Of a stretch of 64,000 nt of DNA, positions 34,932 to 44,199 are shown in pieces. The position numbers were made by a program, and so were the translations under genes. Source of the stretch: Thiomonas sp. X19. GTDB taxonomy: Bacteria; Pseudomonadota; Gammaproteobacteria; Burkholderiales; Burkholderiaceae_C. The notes below the pieces were generated by a model. It had not been told where the DNA came from. It searched no databases and saw only the letters and a program-made list of their open reading frames with translations. The first letter of the stretch is position 1. The number at the start of each line of letters is the position of its first letter. The stretch is taken from NCBI RefSeq assembly GCF_900089495.1, contig NZ_LT605203.1, positions 829,522 through 893,521 on the forward strand. Direction: 5' to 3'.

Positions 34932-35717
34932 TCAAGCCGTGGTGATCTTGCCGGTCTGCTTGAGGAACTGGGCCCAGTCTTCCAGTTCGCGCGGCTCGCC
35001 GAACAGATAGCCCTGCATGACCCGCAGGCCCAGGGTGTGCAGGGCTTCGGCATTCTCCTGGGTTTCAACCCCCTCGGCCACGATCATGATGTTCAGGCGC
35101 TGCGCCAGGGCGACCAGCGAGCGCACGATTTCCTGGTTGCGCACATCGGTGTTCAGTTCGGTGGTGAAACCGGCGGGAATCTTGATATGTGCCGGGCTCA
35201 GGCGCTTGAGGTATTCGAACGAGGCGTAGCCTTCGCCGAAGTCGTCCATCGCGATCAGGATGCCGGCCTGTTGCAGGGCGGTGATGTTGCGCAGCACGCT
35301 GGGGAACACCGGAATCGGGCGGCGCTCGGTGACCTCCATGATCAGCCGATTGGCCGGCCACTGGTTGCGCTGCAGCACCTGGTCGATGCGGCGCACGAGG
35401 TCGGGGTCGCCGAGCTGGTCGGCCTCGATGTTCACCGAGATATAGCCGCGCCAGCCGGTCCAGTTCGACAGCACGCGGGCTTCCGACACGGCCTCGTCCA
35501 CCACCCAGAAAAACAGCTCGCTGGTTTGCGACGGCGACAGGCGGGGGAGGAAGGTGAGTGGGGAATGGCGCTTGGGCGCGGTGTCGGCACGCCAGCGAAA
35601 CAGCACTTCCAGGCCGACGATTTCGCCGCTCGGATATTGCACCTGGGGCTGATACGCGAGCGAGGGAGAGCCGGTGCCGGCATGGATGGCAATTTCGCTG
35701 AACACGTCACGTTCCAT
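34932..35717 (-). CDS. EAL-domain protein (c-di-GMP phosphodiesterase family)
   Basis: A 261-residue stand-alone EAL domain with no sensor or GGDEF part. The signature Glu is in GLEVLFRW (EVL, Glu37). Other catalytic-site elements are SVNIEA, MEVTER, AMDDFGEGYASFEYL, the lysine of HIKIP, VAEGVET and MQGYLF. Most metal and base residues of active phosphodiesterases are present, but loop 6 is DFGEG rather than DFGTG and KID reads KIP, so reduced activity is possible. Start ATG 35717. It is divergent from the M61 peptidase. Confidence 0.88.
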   Translation of the reverse strand: MERDVFSEIAIHAGTGSPSLAYQPQVQYPSGEIVGLEVLFRWRADTAPKRHSPLTFLPRLSPSQTSELFFWVVDEAVSEARVLSNWTGWRGYISVNIEADQLGDPDLVRRIDQVLQRNQWPANRLIMEVTERRPIPVFPSVLRNITALQQAGILIAMDDFGEGYASFEYLKRLSPAHIKIPAGFTTELNTDVRNQEIVRSLVALAQRLNIMIVAEGVETQENAEALHTLGLRVMQGYLFGEPRELEDWAQFLKQTGKITTA

Positions 35718-35975
35718 GGCTTTCCTGTCGGCCTCTCGTTATGTCCGGCCAGATTAGCATGGCACCGCCGGTTTCGAAGGCTGGACGCAAAGCAGAATGC
35801 GCTCTTGCGCAAAATCTTGGCGAGATGCGAACAATGCAGGGATTCAGGAGGCATGCCGTGGTTGCCCACAGTTGCCGCGCCGCCATCGCCAACCCGCGTG
35901 CAAGTCGCATGGCTTCGCCCCGCCAGCCTCCAGGGATCGAGCACCGCCACAAAGACGTCCGACGCCACCAACGCC

Positions 35976-37835
35976 ATGCCCCAGACCGCCAAAATTCCTG
36001 CATTCCGCCCTCGTTCCGCCGTGGCCCGGGCCACGGCGAACGCGGCCGCAGAAGGCCCGCACTACAGCGTGCGCATCGACGACATGCGCGCCCACCTGTT
36101 CGCCGTGGAGCTGCGGCTGGCCACGCCCGACCCCCAGGGCCAGGAGTTCTGGCTGCCGGTGTGGATACCCGGCAGCTATCTGGTGCGTGAATTCGCCCGG
36201 CATGTGTTGCGGGTCGAAGCGCGTTGCCAGGGCAAACCGGTGGCCTTGCGCAAGGTGGCCAAAAACCGCTGGCGCGCCGCGCCATGCCAGGGGCCGCTGC
36301 AACTGAGCTGGACGGTGTATGCGCGCGACGCCTCGGTGCGCACCGCCTGGCTCGATGCCACGCGCGCTTTCTTCAACCCGTCCAGCCTGTTGCTGGCTGC
36401 AGCCGGCTGGGAAGCAAAGCCCCACGCGCTGCACATTCTGCCGCCCGCGTCACAGCCCGGCTGGAGCGTGGCCACCACCCTGCCTGCCGCGCAGGTTGAC
36501 GCGCGCGGCTTCGGCCTGTATCAGGCCAGCGACTATGACCGGCTCATCGACCATCCGGTGGAAATGGGCCGCTTGCTGCGCCTGCAGTTTCGCGCCCATG
36601 GCACGCCGCACGAAATGGTCATCGCCCATGCGGACCGGCTGCGCGGCGAGGTGGACGCGAAGCGCCTCAGGGCCGATCTCAAGAGCATTTGCGAAACCGA
36701 AATCGCCCTGTTCGAGCCGGAACGTCCGCGCGCCCCGTTCAAGCGCTACGCCTTTCTGCTCGCACCCACCGCCAGCGGTTGCGGCGGTCTGGAGCATGCC
36801 GATTGCGCCGCGCTGATTTGTGCCGAGTCCGATTTGCCGCATCCCCGCGACGGCGCCGAGCGCAGCGCCGGCTATCGTCAGTTTCTCGGCCTGTGCAGTC
36901 ACGAGTATTTCCACGCCTGGAATGTGAAGCGCATCCGCCCGCAAGCCCTCACGCCCTACGACCTGGAGCGCGAAAACACCACCGGCCTGCTGTGGCTGTT
37001 CGAGGGCTTCACCTCGTATTACGACGACCTCATCCTGCGCCGCGCCGGGTTGATCGAGCCGCAGCAATACCTCGACCTGCTGGCCCGTGCCATCAACGCC
37101 GTGCAGGCCACGCCGGGCCGGCAGGTGCAAAGCCTGGCCGATGCCAGTTTCGACGCCTGGATCAAGTTCTATCGGCCCGACGAGAACACCGCCAACGCCA
37201 CCGTCAGCTACTACACCCTGGGCGGTTTGTTCGCCCTGGCGCTGGACCTGACGCTGCGCAGCCGCAGCCAAACCACGCTGGACGATGTCATGCGCCTGCT
37301 GTGGCAGCGCTACGGCCGTGACGATGCTCCCTTGTATGGCCAGGGTGTTGCCGAGGACGCCTTGCCCGCGCTGGTGCGCGAAGTCAGCGGCCTGGATTTG
37401 CGCGGCTTGTTTGCCCGCCATGTGCATGGCCGCGACGAACTCCCGCTCAAGCGCCTGCTGGCCAGCGTGGGTGTGCGCTGGAGCCAGGGCAAGCCCGACG
37501 CCCTCAGCAGCCTGGGGCTGCGGCTCGACGATGCGCAGGGGTGGCCGCAGGTGCGGCAGGTGCTGGCCGGAGGCTGGGCCGAGCAGGCGGGCCTGGCGCC
37601 CGGCGACATCCTGCTTGCCATCAACGGCCAGCGCGCCAGCCCGGAACAACTCAAGCGCCTGCATGCGCGCGGGCGCGGAGGTGATGTCTGGCAGGCGCAT
37701 GTCATGCGCGATGCACGCCTGGTGCAGCTTCAGGCGATGCTTCCTGCGCCAGCGCCAGGGCCGGTGGCGCTCAGCGTGGCAGCGACTGCCGCAGCCGGTG
37801 CAGCGCGGCGGCGCAAACGCTGGCTGGGGGTTTGA
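35976..37835 (+). CDS. M61-family metallopeptidase with PDZ domain
   Basis: A 619-residue zinc aminopeptidase-like protein (glycyl aminopeptidase family). The N-terminal beta domain has EFWLPVWIPGSYLVREFARH. The catalytic site is His309-Glu310-Tyr-Phe-His313 in CSHEYFHAWNVKRIRP with third zinc ligand Glu343 in WLFEGFTSYYDDLILRR. A C-terminal PDZ domain spans about 500-590 (VLAGGWAEQAGLAPGDILLA). No signal peptide is evident with the chosen start. An alternative in-frame ATG at 35853 follows AGGAG at too short a distance and adds a non-conserved stretch. Cellular role is not known. Confidence 0.88.
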   Translation: MPQTAKIPAFRPRSAVARATANAAAEGPHYSVRIDDMRAHLFAVELRLATPDPQGQEFWLPVWIPGSYLVREFARHVLRVEARCQGKPVALRKVAKNRWRAAPCQGPLQLSWTVYARDASVRTAWLDATRAFFNPSSLLLAAAGWEAKPHALHILPPASQPGWSVATTLPAAQVDARGFGLYQASDYDRLIDHPVEMGRLLRLQFRAHGTPHEMVIAHADRLRGEVDAKRLRADLKSICETEIALFEPERPRAPFKRYAFLLAPTASGCGGLEHADCAALICAESDLPHPRDGAERSAGYRQFLGLCSHEYFHAWNVKRIRPQALTPYDLERENTTGLLWLFEGFTSYYDDLILRRAGLIEPQQYLDLLARAINAVQATPGRQVQSLADASFDAWIKFYRPDENTANATVSYYTLGGLFALALDLTLRSRSQTTLDDVMRLLWQRYGRDDAPLYGQGVAEDALPALVREVSGLDLRGLFARHVHGRDELPLKRLLASVGVRWSQGKPDALSSLGLRLDDAQGWPQVRQVLAGGWAEQAGLAPGDILLAINGQRASPEQLKRLHARGRGGDVWQAHVMRDARLVQLQAMLPAPAPGPVALSVAATAAAGAARRRKRWLGV

Positions 37836-38040
37836 GTCGTGCCGGCATGCTGCTGAGAAGCTGGCTTGCGCTTGAAGCCGGCACCGTCGGCCCCTTGGCC
37901 CTGCGCTGCACCGAAGCCGACTTCGAGCGCCTGTTCCGCTGCGCAGATCAAACCCGCCAAGGCGCGGTTGCGCACCCCGCAAGCGCCACCGGTTTCCGTC
38001 CTATGCTTGCGGCATTGCCAGCCCCAAGACGGAACTCGCC

Positions 38041-38817
38041 ATGTCCTACGAGCACCTGCTCACTGAAACCCAGGGCCGTGTCGGCCTCATTCGCCTCAAC
38101 CGGCCGAAACAGCTCAACGCGCTGAACGACGCGTTGATGGATGAACTCGGCGCGGTGCTGTCGGCGTTCGATGCCGACGACGCCATCGCCTGCATCGTGC
38201 TCACCGGCAGCGACAAGGCTTTCGCCGCCGGCGCCGACATCGCCGCCATGGCGAACAAAAGCTATACCGAGGCCTATCGCCAAGACTTCATCACCCGCAA
38301 CTGGGAGCGCCTGCGCACCATGCGCAAGCCGGTGATTGCCGCCGTGGCCGGCTACGCCCTGGGCGGGGGCTGCGAGTTGGCGATGATGTGCGACTTCATC
38401 ATCGCCGCCGACAACGCCAAATTCGGCCAGCCCGAAATCAAGATCGGCATCATCCCCGGCGCCGGTGGCACCCAGCGCCTGCCGCGCGCGGTCGGCAAGG
38501 GCAAGGCCATGGATCTGGTGCTCACCGCCCGCATGATGGATGCGGCCGAGGCCGAGCGTGCCGGCCTGGTGTCGCGCGTGGTCGCTGCCGACAAACTGCT
38601 CGACGAAGCGCTGGGCGCGGCGCAAATCATCGCCAGCCATCCCTTGCAGGCCGTGATGATGGCCAAGGAATGCGTCAACCGGGCTTTTGAGGCGCCGCTG
38701 TCCGAGGGCATGTTGTTCGAGCGCCGCAGCTTCCACAGCCTGTTCGCCACGCACGACCAGAAGGAGGGCATGGCCGCTTTTCTGGAAAAGCGCGCGCCAC
38801 ATTTCGAGAATCGCTGA
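38041..38817 (+). CDS. Enoyl-CoA hydratase
   Basis: A 258-residue crotonase-fold enzyme that hydrates trans-2-enoyl-CoA in fatty-acid or amino-acid breakdown. It has [20 protein letters not shown], the CoA-binding and oxyanion segment [40 protein letters not shown] and the catalytic glutamates in [20 protein letters not shown]. This combination matches typical bacterial FadB1/EchA short hydratases. Start ATG 38041 has CGGA upstream. It appears to be a single gene ahead of the tRNA. Confidence 0.93.
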   Translation: MSYEHLLTETQGRVGLIRLNRPKQLNALNDALMDELGAVLSAFDADDAIACIVLTGSDKAFAAGADIAAMANKSYTEAYRQDFITRNWERLRTMRKPVIAAVAGYALGGGCELAMMCDFIIAADNAKFGQPEIKIGIIPGAGGTQRLPRAVGKGKAMDLVLTARMMDAAEAERAGLVSRVVAADKLLDEALGAAQIIASHPLQAVMMAKECVNRAFEAPLSEGMLFERRSFHSLFATHDQKEGMAAFLEKRAPHFENR

Positions 38818-38876
38818 CTTCGAAGATCGCCGGGATGCGCTGCGCGCCTTGCTTCCAGGTGGTGCGTCGCTATGTT

Positions 38877-38882
38877 TATAAT
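38877..38882 (+). promoter_or_regulatory. tRNA promoter -10 element
   Basis: A perfect TATAAT ends 9 bp before the tRNA. A weak -35 (TTCCAG) is 18 bp upstream. The position implies transcription starting a few bases before the mature 5' end. Confidence 0.6.
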
Positions 38883-38891
38883 CAACGGTTT

Positions 38892-38968
<77 letters not shown>

Positions 38969-38976
38969 GCAAATTC

Positions 38977-39014
38977 AAGGGGTTACGAGAAATCGTCACC
39001 CCTTTTCTTTTTTG
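38977..39014 (+). terminator. Rho-independent terminator of the tRNA gene
   Basis: A stem AAGGGGT...ACGA/TCGT...ACCCCTT with a GAAA loop and one mismatch, followed by a T-rich run (TTTTCTTTTTT). It starts 8 bp after the CCA end. Confidence 0.88.
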
Positions 39015-39078
39015 CGCCGCGCCGCGCCAAGTTGTGTTGACCCCCACGGGGGCGGGCTGGGTTTGGCCCTGGGGCCGC

Positions 39079-40056
39079 TCAGAGCAGCGGCGGTTCCTGC
39101 ATCAGCGCCACTTGCTCGCGCAGCTCAAGGATGCGGTCCTGCCAGTAGCGGACGCTGCCAAACCAGGGAAAGGCGGCGGGGAAGGCCGGGTCGTGCCAGC
39201 GGCTGGCGATCCAGGCGCTGTAGTGGATCAGGCGCAGCGTGCGTAGCGCTTCGACGAGATGCAGCTCGCGGTCGTCGAACGCGCGGAACATCGCGTAGCC
39301 GCGCAGCAGTGCCGAGAGCTGGCGGCGCATGTCCGCCGCGTCGCCAGAGAGCAGCATCCACAAATCCTGCACCGCGGGTCCGCTGCGACTGTCGTCGAAG
39401 TCGACGAAATGCGGGCCGTCGTCGGTCCATAGGAGGTTTCCGGCATGGCAGTCGCCATGCAGCCGCAGCGTCTGCACGTCGCCGGCACGCTGGTAGGCGC
39501 GGCTCACGCCCTCGAGCGCCTGATCGGCGACGCTGATCCAGGCCGGCCGCAAGTCCTCGGGCAGCCAGTCTCCGGCAACGAGGACATTGCGCGGCTCGAT
39601 GCCGAAGCTCTGGATGTCGAGCGAAGGCCGCGCCTGGTACGCGCCGCTGGCACCAACCGCATGAATGCGGCCGAGGAAACGCCCCAGCCATTCGAGTGTC
39701 TCGTCGTGCTCGAGCTCCGGCGTCCTGCCGCCCTGCCTGGCGAACAGCGCGAAACGATGGCCCTCGCCATGGTGCAGCGTTTGGCCGTTGAACGACAGCG
39801 GCGGTACAGCGGGAATCTCCTGCTCCGCCAGCTCGAGGGTGAACGCATGCTCTTCGAGAATGGCCGCATCGCTCCAACGTCCGGGCCGGTAGAACTTGGC
39901 GATGCGCTGGCTGCCGTCCTCGAGCCCGACTTGGTAGACGCGGTTCTCGAAACTGTTCAACTGCAGCAGCCGGCCATCGCAACGCGTGCCGAGGCTGTCG
40001 ATCGCGTTGAGTAGGCAATCGGGCGTCAGGTCGGCATAAGCGGTGTCGGGATTCAC
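39079..40056 (-). CDS. srkA: Stress response kinase A (SrkA/YihE family)
   Basis: A 325-residue cytoplasmic Ser/Thr kinase of the aminoglycoside-phosphotransferase fold that protects against stress-induced death in E. coli. It shows NSFENRVYQVGLEDGSQRIA, AKFYRPGRWSDAAILEEHAF, EWLGRFLGRIHAVGA, the catalytic LHGDCHAGNLLW and the metal-binding HFVDFDDSRSGPAVQDLWM, with normal length. It is transcribed towards the tRNA terminator. Upstream (40057-40660) is a 600-bp stretch where I find no convincing gene; it holds a short hairpin GCCCGC/GCGGGC at 40551-40565 and a T7 tract before rfbA. Confidence 0.93.
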   Translation of the reverse strand: MNPDTAYADLTPDCLLNAIDSLGTRCDGRLLQLNSFENRVYQVGLEDGSQRIAKFYRPGRWSDAAILEEHAFTLELAEQEIPAVPPLSFNGQTLHHGEGHRFALFARQGGRTPELEHDETLEWLGRFLGRIHAVGASGAYQARPSLDIQSFGIEPRNVLVAGDWLPEDLRPAWISVADQALEGVSRAYQRAGDVQTLRLHGDCHAGNLLWTDDGPHFVDFDDSRSGPAVQDLWMLLSGDAADMRRQLSALLRGYAMFRAFDDRELHLVEALRTLRLIHYSAWIASRWHDPAFPAAFPWFGSVRYWQDRILELREQVALMQEPPLL

Positions 40057-40660
40057 GTTTCTTGATGGTCAGAGGTGCGCCAGGGCCTAGGCGGTTGAGA
40101 GAACGAGCCAGTGTCCTGCTCCAGCACCCTGAACGCCGACTTTGCCTTGCTCGCAGCAAGATAACCGAATGCTCCAAGCGCCGGGCTGCGCTCCACCCGC
40201 TCAACGCCGGCACTCGCCCGCCGAGCGGCACGGCCGCCTGCCTTGATGCGGGCACCGAAGGCTCGGCGCAATGCAACAATAAACAACAGGCCAAGGCGGC
40301 GGTGATGCAGACCATCAAGCTGGAGATGCGCCGCTTGCCGGCCCAGTATTCAAAGGACGTGCGCAGCGAAAAACACTGGCGCGCGCGCATGCGCATGTGT
40401 TCGATCATTACTACGGGGCCGGACGCAGCGCATACATGGGCTGACCGCACGGCGCCAATGCCTCAGCTCCCGGCATGGCGCACATGGCGGGCGAATTCGG
40501 AAATCGGACATCCATTCGATCGCCTCAAGCGCCACCCGATGGGGCTCAGCCCGCAAGGCGGGCGTTTAACATCTGGCACCCGTTCCGCGCCTGGGTCGGC
40601 GGCTTTTTTTGTACGCTCCCGGCGCTCCTTCACTCCCATCGCATGCAACGCAGATCGTCC

Positions 40661-41554
40661 ATGAACTTGCCCCAGTCACGCAAAGGCATCATTCTCGCCG
40701 GCGGCTCCGGCACGCGGCTCTATCCCGTCACCCAGGCGGTGAGCAAGCAGCTGCTGCCGGTGTACGACAAGCCGATGATCTACTACCCGCTGTCGGCGTT
40801 GATGCTGGCGGGCATGCGCGACGTGCTCGTCATCTCCACGCCGCAGGACACGCCGCGCTTCACCCAGCTGCTGGGCGACGGCGGCCAGTGGGGACTGAAT
40901 CTGCAATACGCCGTGCAGCCCAGTCCCGACGGGCTGGCGCAGGCCTTCGTCATCGGCCGCGACTTCGTCGGCCATGCTCCCAGCAGCCTGGTGTTGGGTG
41001 ACAACCTGTTCTGGGGGCACGATTTTCAGACGCAGCTGCAGCAGGCCAGCGCCCAGGAGCGCGGCGCCACGGTCTTCGCCTATCACGTGCAAGACCCCGA
41101 ACGCTACGGCGTGGTCGAGTTCGACGCGCAGGGGCGTGCGGTCAGCCTGGAAGAAAAACCGGCCAGGCCCAAGAGCAGCTACGCCGTCACCGGGCTGTAT
41201 TTCTACGACAACGCGGTGCTCGATATCGCCGCCGCGCTCAAGCCTTCGCCGCGCGGCGAGTTGGAGATCACCGACGTCAATCGCGTTTATCTGGAGCAAG
41301 GCGCGCTGCAGGTGCAGACCCTCGGTCGCGGCTATGCCTGGCTCGACACCGGCACGCACGAAAGCCTGCTGGACGCCGGCCAGTTCATCGCCACCATCGA
41401 GAAGCGCCAGGGCCTGAAAGTGGCCTGTCCGGAGGAAATCGCCTACCGCCAAGGCTGGATCGACGCCGCGCAATTGCAGCGTCTGGCCGAGCCGATGAAA
41501 AAGAACGGCTACGGCCAATACCTGCTGCGCCTGCTGCAAGAGCCGGCGCGTTGA
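40661..41554 (+). CDS. rfbA: Glucose-1-phosphate thymidylyltransferase
   Basis: Makes dTDP-glucose from glucose-1-phosphate and dTTP, the first step towards dTDP-L-rhamnose for surface polysaccharide. The 297-residue enzyme has the nucleotide-binding start [73 protein letters not shown] and the C-terminal [14 protein letters not shown]. Start ATG 40661 is where similarity begins. rfbC follows after 31 bp; rfbB and rfbD are not in the window, so the rhamnose pathway is split. Confidence 0.96.
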   Translation: MNLPQSRKGIILAGGSGTRLYPVTQAVSKQLLPVYDKPMIYYPLSALMLAGMRDVLVISTPQDTPRFTQLLGDGGQWGLNLQYAVQPSPDGLAQAFVIGRDFVGHAPSSLVLGDNLFWGHDFQTQLQQASAQERGATVFAYHVQDPERYGVVEFDAQGRAVSLEEKPARPKSSYAVTGLYFYDNAVLDIAAALKPSPRGELEITDVNRVYLEQGALQVQTLGRGYAWLDTGTHESLLDAGQFIATIEKRQGLKVACPEEIAYRQGWIDAAQLQRLAEPMKKNGYGQYLLRLLQEPAR

Positions 41555-41585
41555 CTCGGCCCATCAACGTCGCTGCCCATTCCTC

Positions 41586-42155
41586 ATGCCCTACACCGCA
41601 ACCCCCACGGCTTTGCCCGACGTGCTCGTGCTAGAGCCCCGGGTCTTCGGCGACGCGCGCGGTTTCTTTTTCGAGAGCTACAGCCGCCGCGATTTCCTGA
41701 CCGCCACCGGCGTCGACGCCGACTTCGTGCAGGACAACCATTCGCGTTCGGTGCAGGGCGTGCTGCGCGGCTTGCACTACCAACTGGTCAAGCCTCAGGG
41801 CAAGCTGGTGCGCGTGACCCAGGGCAGCGTGTGGGACGTGGCGGTCGACCTGCGCCGGCACTCACCCCATTTCGGCCGCTGGGTCGGTGTCGAGCTGAGC
41901 GCCGAGAACAAGCGCCAGCTCTGGGTGCCGCCGGGCTTTGGGCACGGCTTTTTGACGCTGAGCGAAAGCGCCGAATTTCTCTACAAGACCACCGATTATT
42001 GGTACCCCGAGCACGAGCGCAGTCTGCTGTGGAACGATGTCGACCTGGCCATCGCCTGGCCGCTGCAGGATTTGGCGGCAGTGGGGAAGCAACCCGGCCT
42101 GGCGGCCAAGGACGCGGCAGCGCCCAGCCTCAAGCACGCCGAGCTGTACGGCTGA
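41586..42155 (+). CDS. rfbC: dTDP-4-dehydrorhamnose 3,5-epimerase
   Basis: Epimerises dTDP-4-keto-6-deoxy-glucose at C3 and C5. The 189-residue cupin has the family run EPRVFGDARGFFFESYSRRD, DNHSRSVQGVLRGLHYQ (catalytic His), KLVRVTQGSVWDVAVDLRR, WVPPGFGHGFLTLSE and KTTDYWYPEHERSLLWND. It is complete and directly downstream of rfbA, presumably co-transcribed. The C-terminal ~20 residues are a variable tail. Confidence 0.96.
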   Translation: MPYTATPTALPDVLVLEPRVFGDARGFFFESYSRRDFLTATGVDADFVQDNHSRSVQGVLRGLHYQLVKPQGKLVRVTQGSVWDVAVDLRRHSPHFGRWVGVELSAENKRQLWVPPGFGHGFLTLSESAEFLYKTTDYWYPEHERSLLWNDVDLAIAWPLQDLAAVGKQPGLAAKDAAAPSLKHAELYG

Positions 42156-42288
42156 GATCGCGCCCGTCGAGCCCCGCGGGGCGTCTGCCAAGCCGCCCCG
42201 GCTGCTACCATTTTGGTCTGCGCTGCGTGCCTTTAGGGCCATGCGGCAAGTTCGGGTCGAACGACCTTCACGCCTCTGGATCAACACC

Positions 42289-42678
42289 ATGAACCGCGTG
42301 CTTCGCACCAACTCCATGCGTTCGGCAAGCTTTCGGCTCGGGCTCGCCATGCTGCTTTGCTGGATGAGCGCAGGCATGGCGCAAGCCCAGTTGCAACGCC
42401 TGTTCCCAAGCGGCAGCCTCAAAGGCATGGCCAGCTTCGGCTCCTGGCCCGACATCACCATCAACTGCGTCCCCTACACCTTGGGTCCAGGTGTGCGCGT
42501 GCTCGACGCCGAGCAGCGCGTGGTGCTCACCGGCCAGTTGCCTGGCCTGGAGAGCGCGGTCGTGTTTCTGCGCGACGCCTCTGGCAGCGTGTTCCGCGTT
42601 TGGCTCGTCAGCCCCAAGGACCCCTCGCTGGCCACTGTGCCCAATGCCGCCTCGAACTGCGGCTTCGGGGCGGGTTGA
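42289..42678 (+). CDS. Small exported protein, function unknown
   Basis: A 129-residue product with a signal sequence (FRLGLAMLLCWMSAGMAQAQ) and a mature part of about 95 residues containing VPYTLGPGVRVLDAEQRVVL and two cysteines (ITINCVPY and SNCGFGAG) that could pair. ATG 42289 or the in-frame ATG at 42316 could start it. It lies 96 bp before miaB on the same strand. I do not recognise a family; the beta-rich pattern suggests a small periplasmic domain. Confidence 0.55.
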   Translation: MNRVLRTNSMRSASFRLGLAMLLCWMSAGMAQAQLQRLFPSGSLKGMASFGSWPDITINCVPYTLGPGVRVLDAEQRVVLTGQLPGLESAVVFLRDASGSVFRVWLVSPKDPSLATVPNAASNCGFGAG

Positions 42679-42774
42679 ATTTGCATGGCCTGCGGGTCGC
42701 TGCCCGCCAGATTGACACCTATTACGCCGCAGCGCGCCTGGTCGCGCTGCGGCGCTCCACCTGAATGCATCGCC

Positions 42775-44127
42775 ATGAAAAAGCTCTACATCAAGACCTT
42801 CGGTTGTCAGATGAACGAGTACGACTCGGCCAAGATGGCCGATGTGCTCGACGCCGACCAGTCCTATGAAAAAACCGACAAGCCGGAGGACGCCGATCTC
42901 ATCCTGCTCAACACCTGCTCCATCCGCGAGAAGGCGCAGGACAAGGTGTTCAGCGACCTCGGCCGGCTGCGCGCGTTGAAGGCCGGCAAGCCCGGGCTGC
43001 GCATCGGCGTGGCCGGCTGCGTGGCCAGCCAGGAAGGTGCGGCCATCGTCACGCGCGCGCCGTTTGTCGACCTGGTGTTCGGCCCGCAAACCCTGCACCG
43101 CCTGCCCGAGCTGTTGGCGGCACGCGAGCGCACCGGACGGGCGCAGGTGGACATCAGCTTTCCGGAAATCGAGAAGTTCGACCACCTGCCGCCGGCGCGG
43201 GCCGAAGGCGCCACCGCCTTCGTGTCCATCATGGAAGGCTGCAGCAAATATTGCAGTTATTGCGTCGTGCCCTACACCCGCGGCGAGGAAGTGTCGCGGC
43301 CGCTGGAAGACGTGCTGACCGAAGTGGCCGAACTGGCGGCGCAGGGGGTGAAGGAAATCACCCTGCTGGGGCAGAACGTCAACGCCTGGCGGGCCCCGGT
43401 GGAGGGCGAGGAGGGCGATTTCGCCTTGCTGCTGGAGTATGTCGCAGCCATTCCCCGCATCGAGCGCCTGCGCTACACCACCAGCCATCCGAACGAGTTC
43501 ACCGAGCGCCTGATCGAGGCGCATGGCCGCATTGCGCAGCTCGTGCCGCATGTGCATCTGCCGGTGCAGCATGGCTCCGACCGCATTCTGGCGGCGATGA
43601 AGCGCGGCTACACCGCGCTGCAGTTCAAGCACATCGTGCGTCGCCTGCGCGCGGTGCGCCCGGGCATCACGCTGTCGTCGGATTTCATCGTCGGCTTCCC
43701 CGGCGAGACCGACGCCGACTTCGCGCAGCTCATGAAGCTGGTGGACGACGTCGGCTTCGATGCCAGCTACAGTTTCATTTTCAGCCCCCGCCCGGGCACG
43801 CCCGCAGCCAACCTGGTTGACGACACCCCACCCGAGGTGAAGCTGGCGCGGCTGCAAACCCTGCAGGCGCGCATCGAGGCCAACGCGCAGGCGATATCGC
43901 AAGCCATGGTCGGCACGCGGCAGCAGGTGCTGGTGGAAGGCCCCAGCCGCAAGAACGCTGCCGAGCTGCAGGGCCGCAGTGCCAACAACCGCATCGTCAA
44001 TTTCGCCGTGCCGGCGCACCGGGCGACCGAGCTGGTGGGTGCGCTGCTGGATGTGCGCATCACCGCGGCGATGCCGCATTCGCTGCGCGGCGAGTGGCTG
44101 GAGCATGAGGCCGCCATCGCGGCATGA
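42775..44127 (+). CDS. miaB: tRNA-2-methylthio-N6-dimethylallyladenosine synthase
   Basis: A radical-SAM methylthiotransferase that adds the 2-methylthio group to i6A37 in tRNAs reading U-starting codons. The 450-residue protein has the UPF0004 domain with cluster cysteines Cys11, Cys48 and Cys82, the radical-SAM motif Cys156-x3-Cys160-x2-Cys163 ([16 protein letters not shown]), [18 protein letters not shown] and a C-terminal TRAM domain ([15 protein letters not shown]). The start [14 protein letters not shown] is canonical. Confidence 0.97.
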   Translation: MKKLYIKTFGCQMNEYDSAKMADVLDADQSYEKTDKPEDADLILLNTCSIREKAQDKVFSDLGRLRALKAGKPGLRIGVAGCVASQEGAAIVTRAPFVDLVFGPQTLHRLPELLAARERTGRAQVDISFPEIEKFDHLPPARAEGATAFVSIMEGCSKYCSYCVVPYTRGEEVSRPLEDVLTEVAELAAQGVKEITLLGQNVNAWRAPVEGEEGDFALLLEYVAAIPRIERLRYTTSHPNEFTERLIEAHGRIAQLVPHVHLPVQHGSDRILAAMKRGYTALQFKHIVRRLRAVRPGITLSSDFIVGFPGETDADFAQLMKLVDDVGFDASYSFIFSPRPGTPAANLVDDTPPEVKLARLQTLQARIEANAQAISQAMVGTRQQVLVEGPSRKNAAELQGRSANNRIVNFAVPAHRATELVGALLDVRITAAMPHSLRGEWLEHEAAIAA

Positions 44128-44199
44128 GCCGCCACGGCTCGCATCCATCGGCGTCAACCATTTCGCGGCGGGCTGTTGTTCAGCGCCGCCGAGCGCCAG

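Noticed and set aside
40062-40664. A 200-codon open frame upstream of rfbA
   Set aside because: No ribosome binding site, no family sequence, and composition shifts along its length. The 40057-40660 stretch is best left as non-coding.
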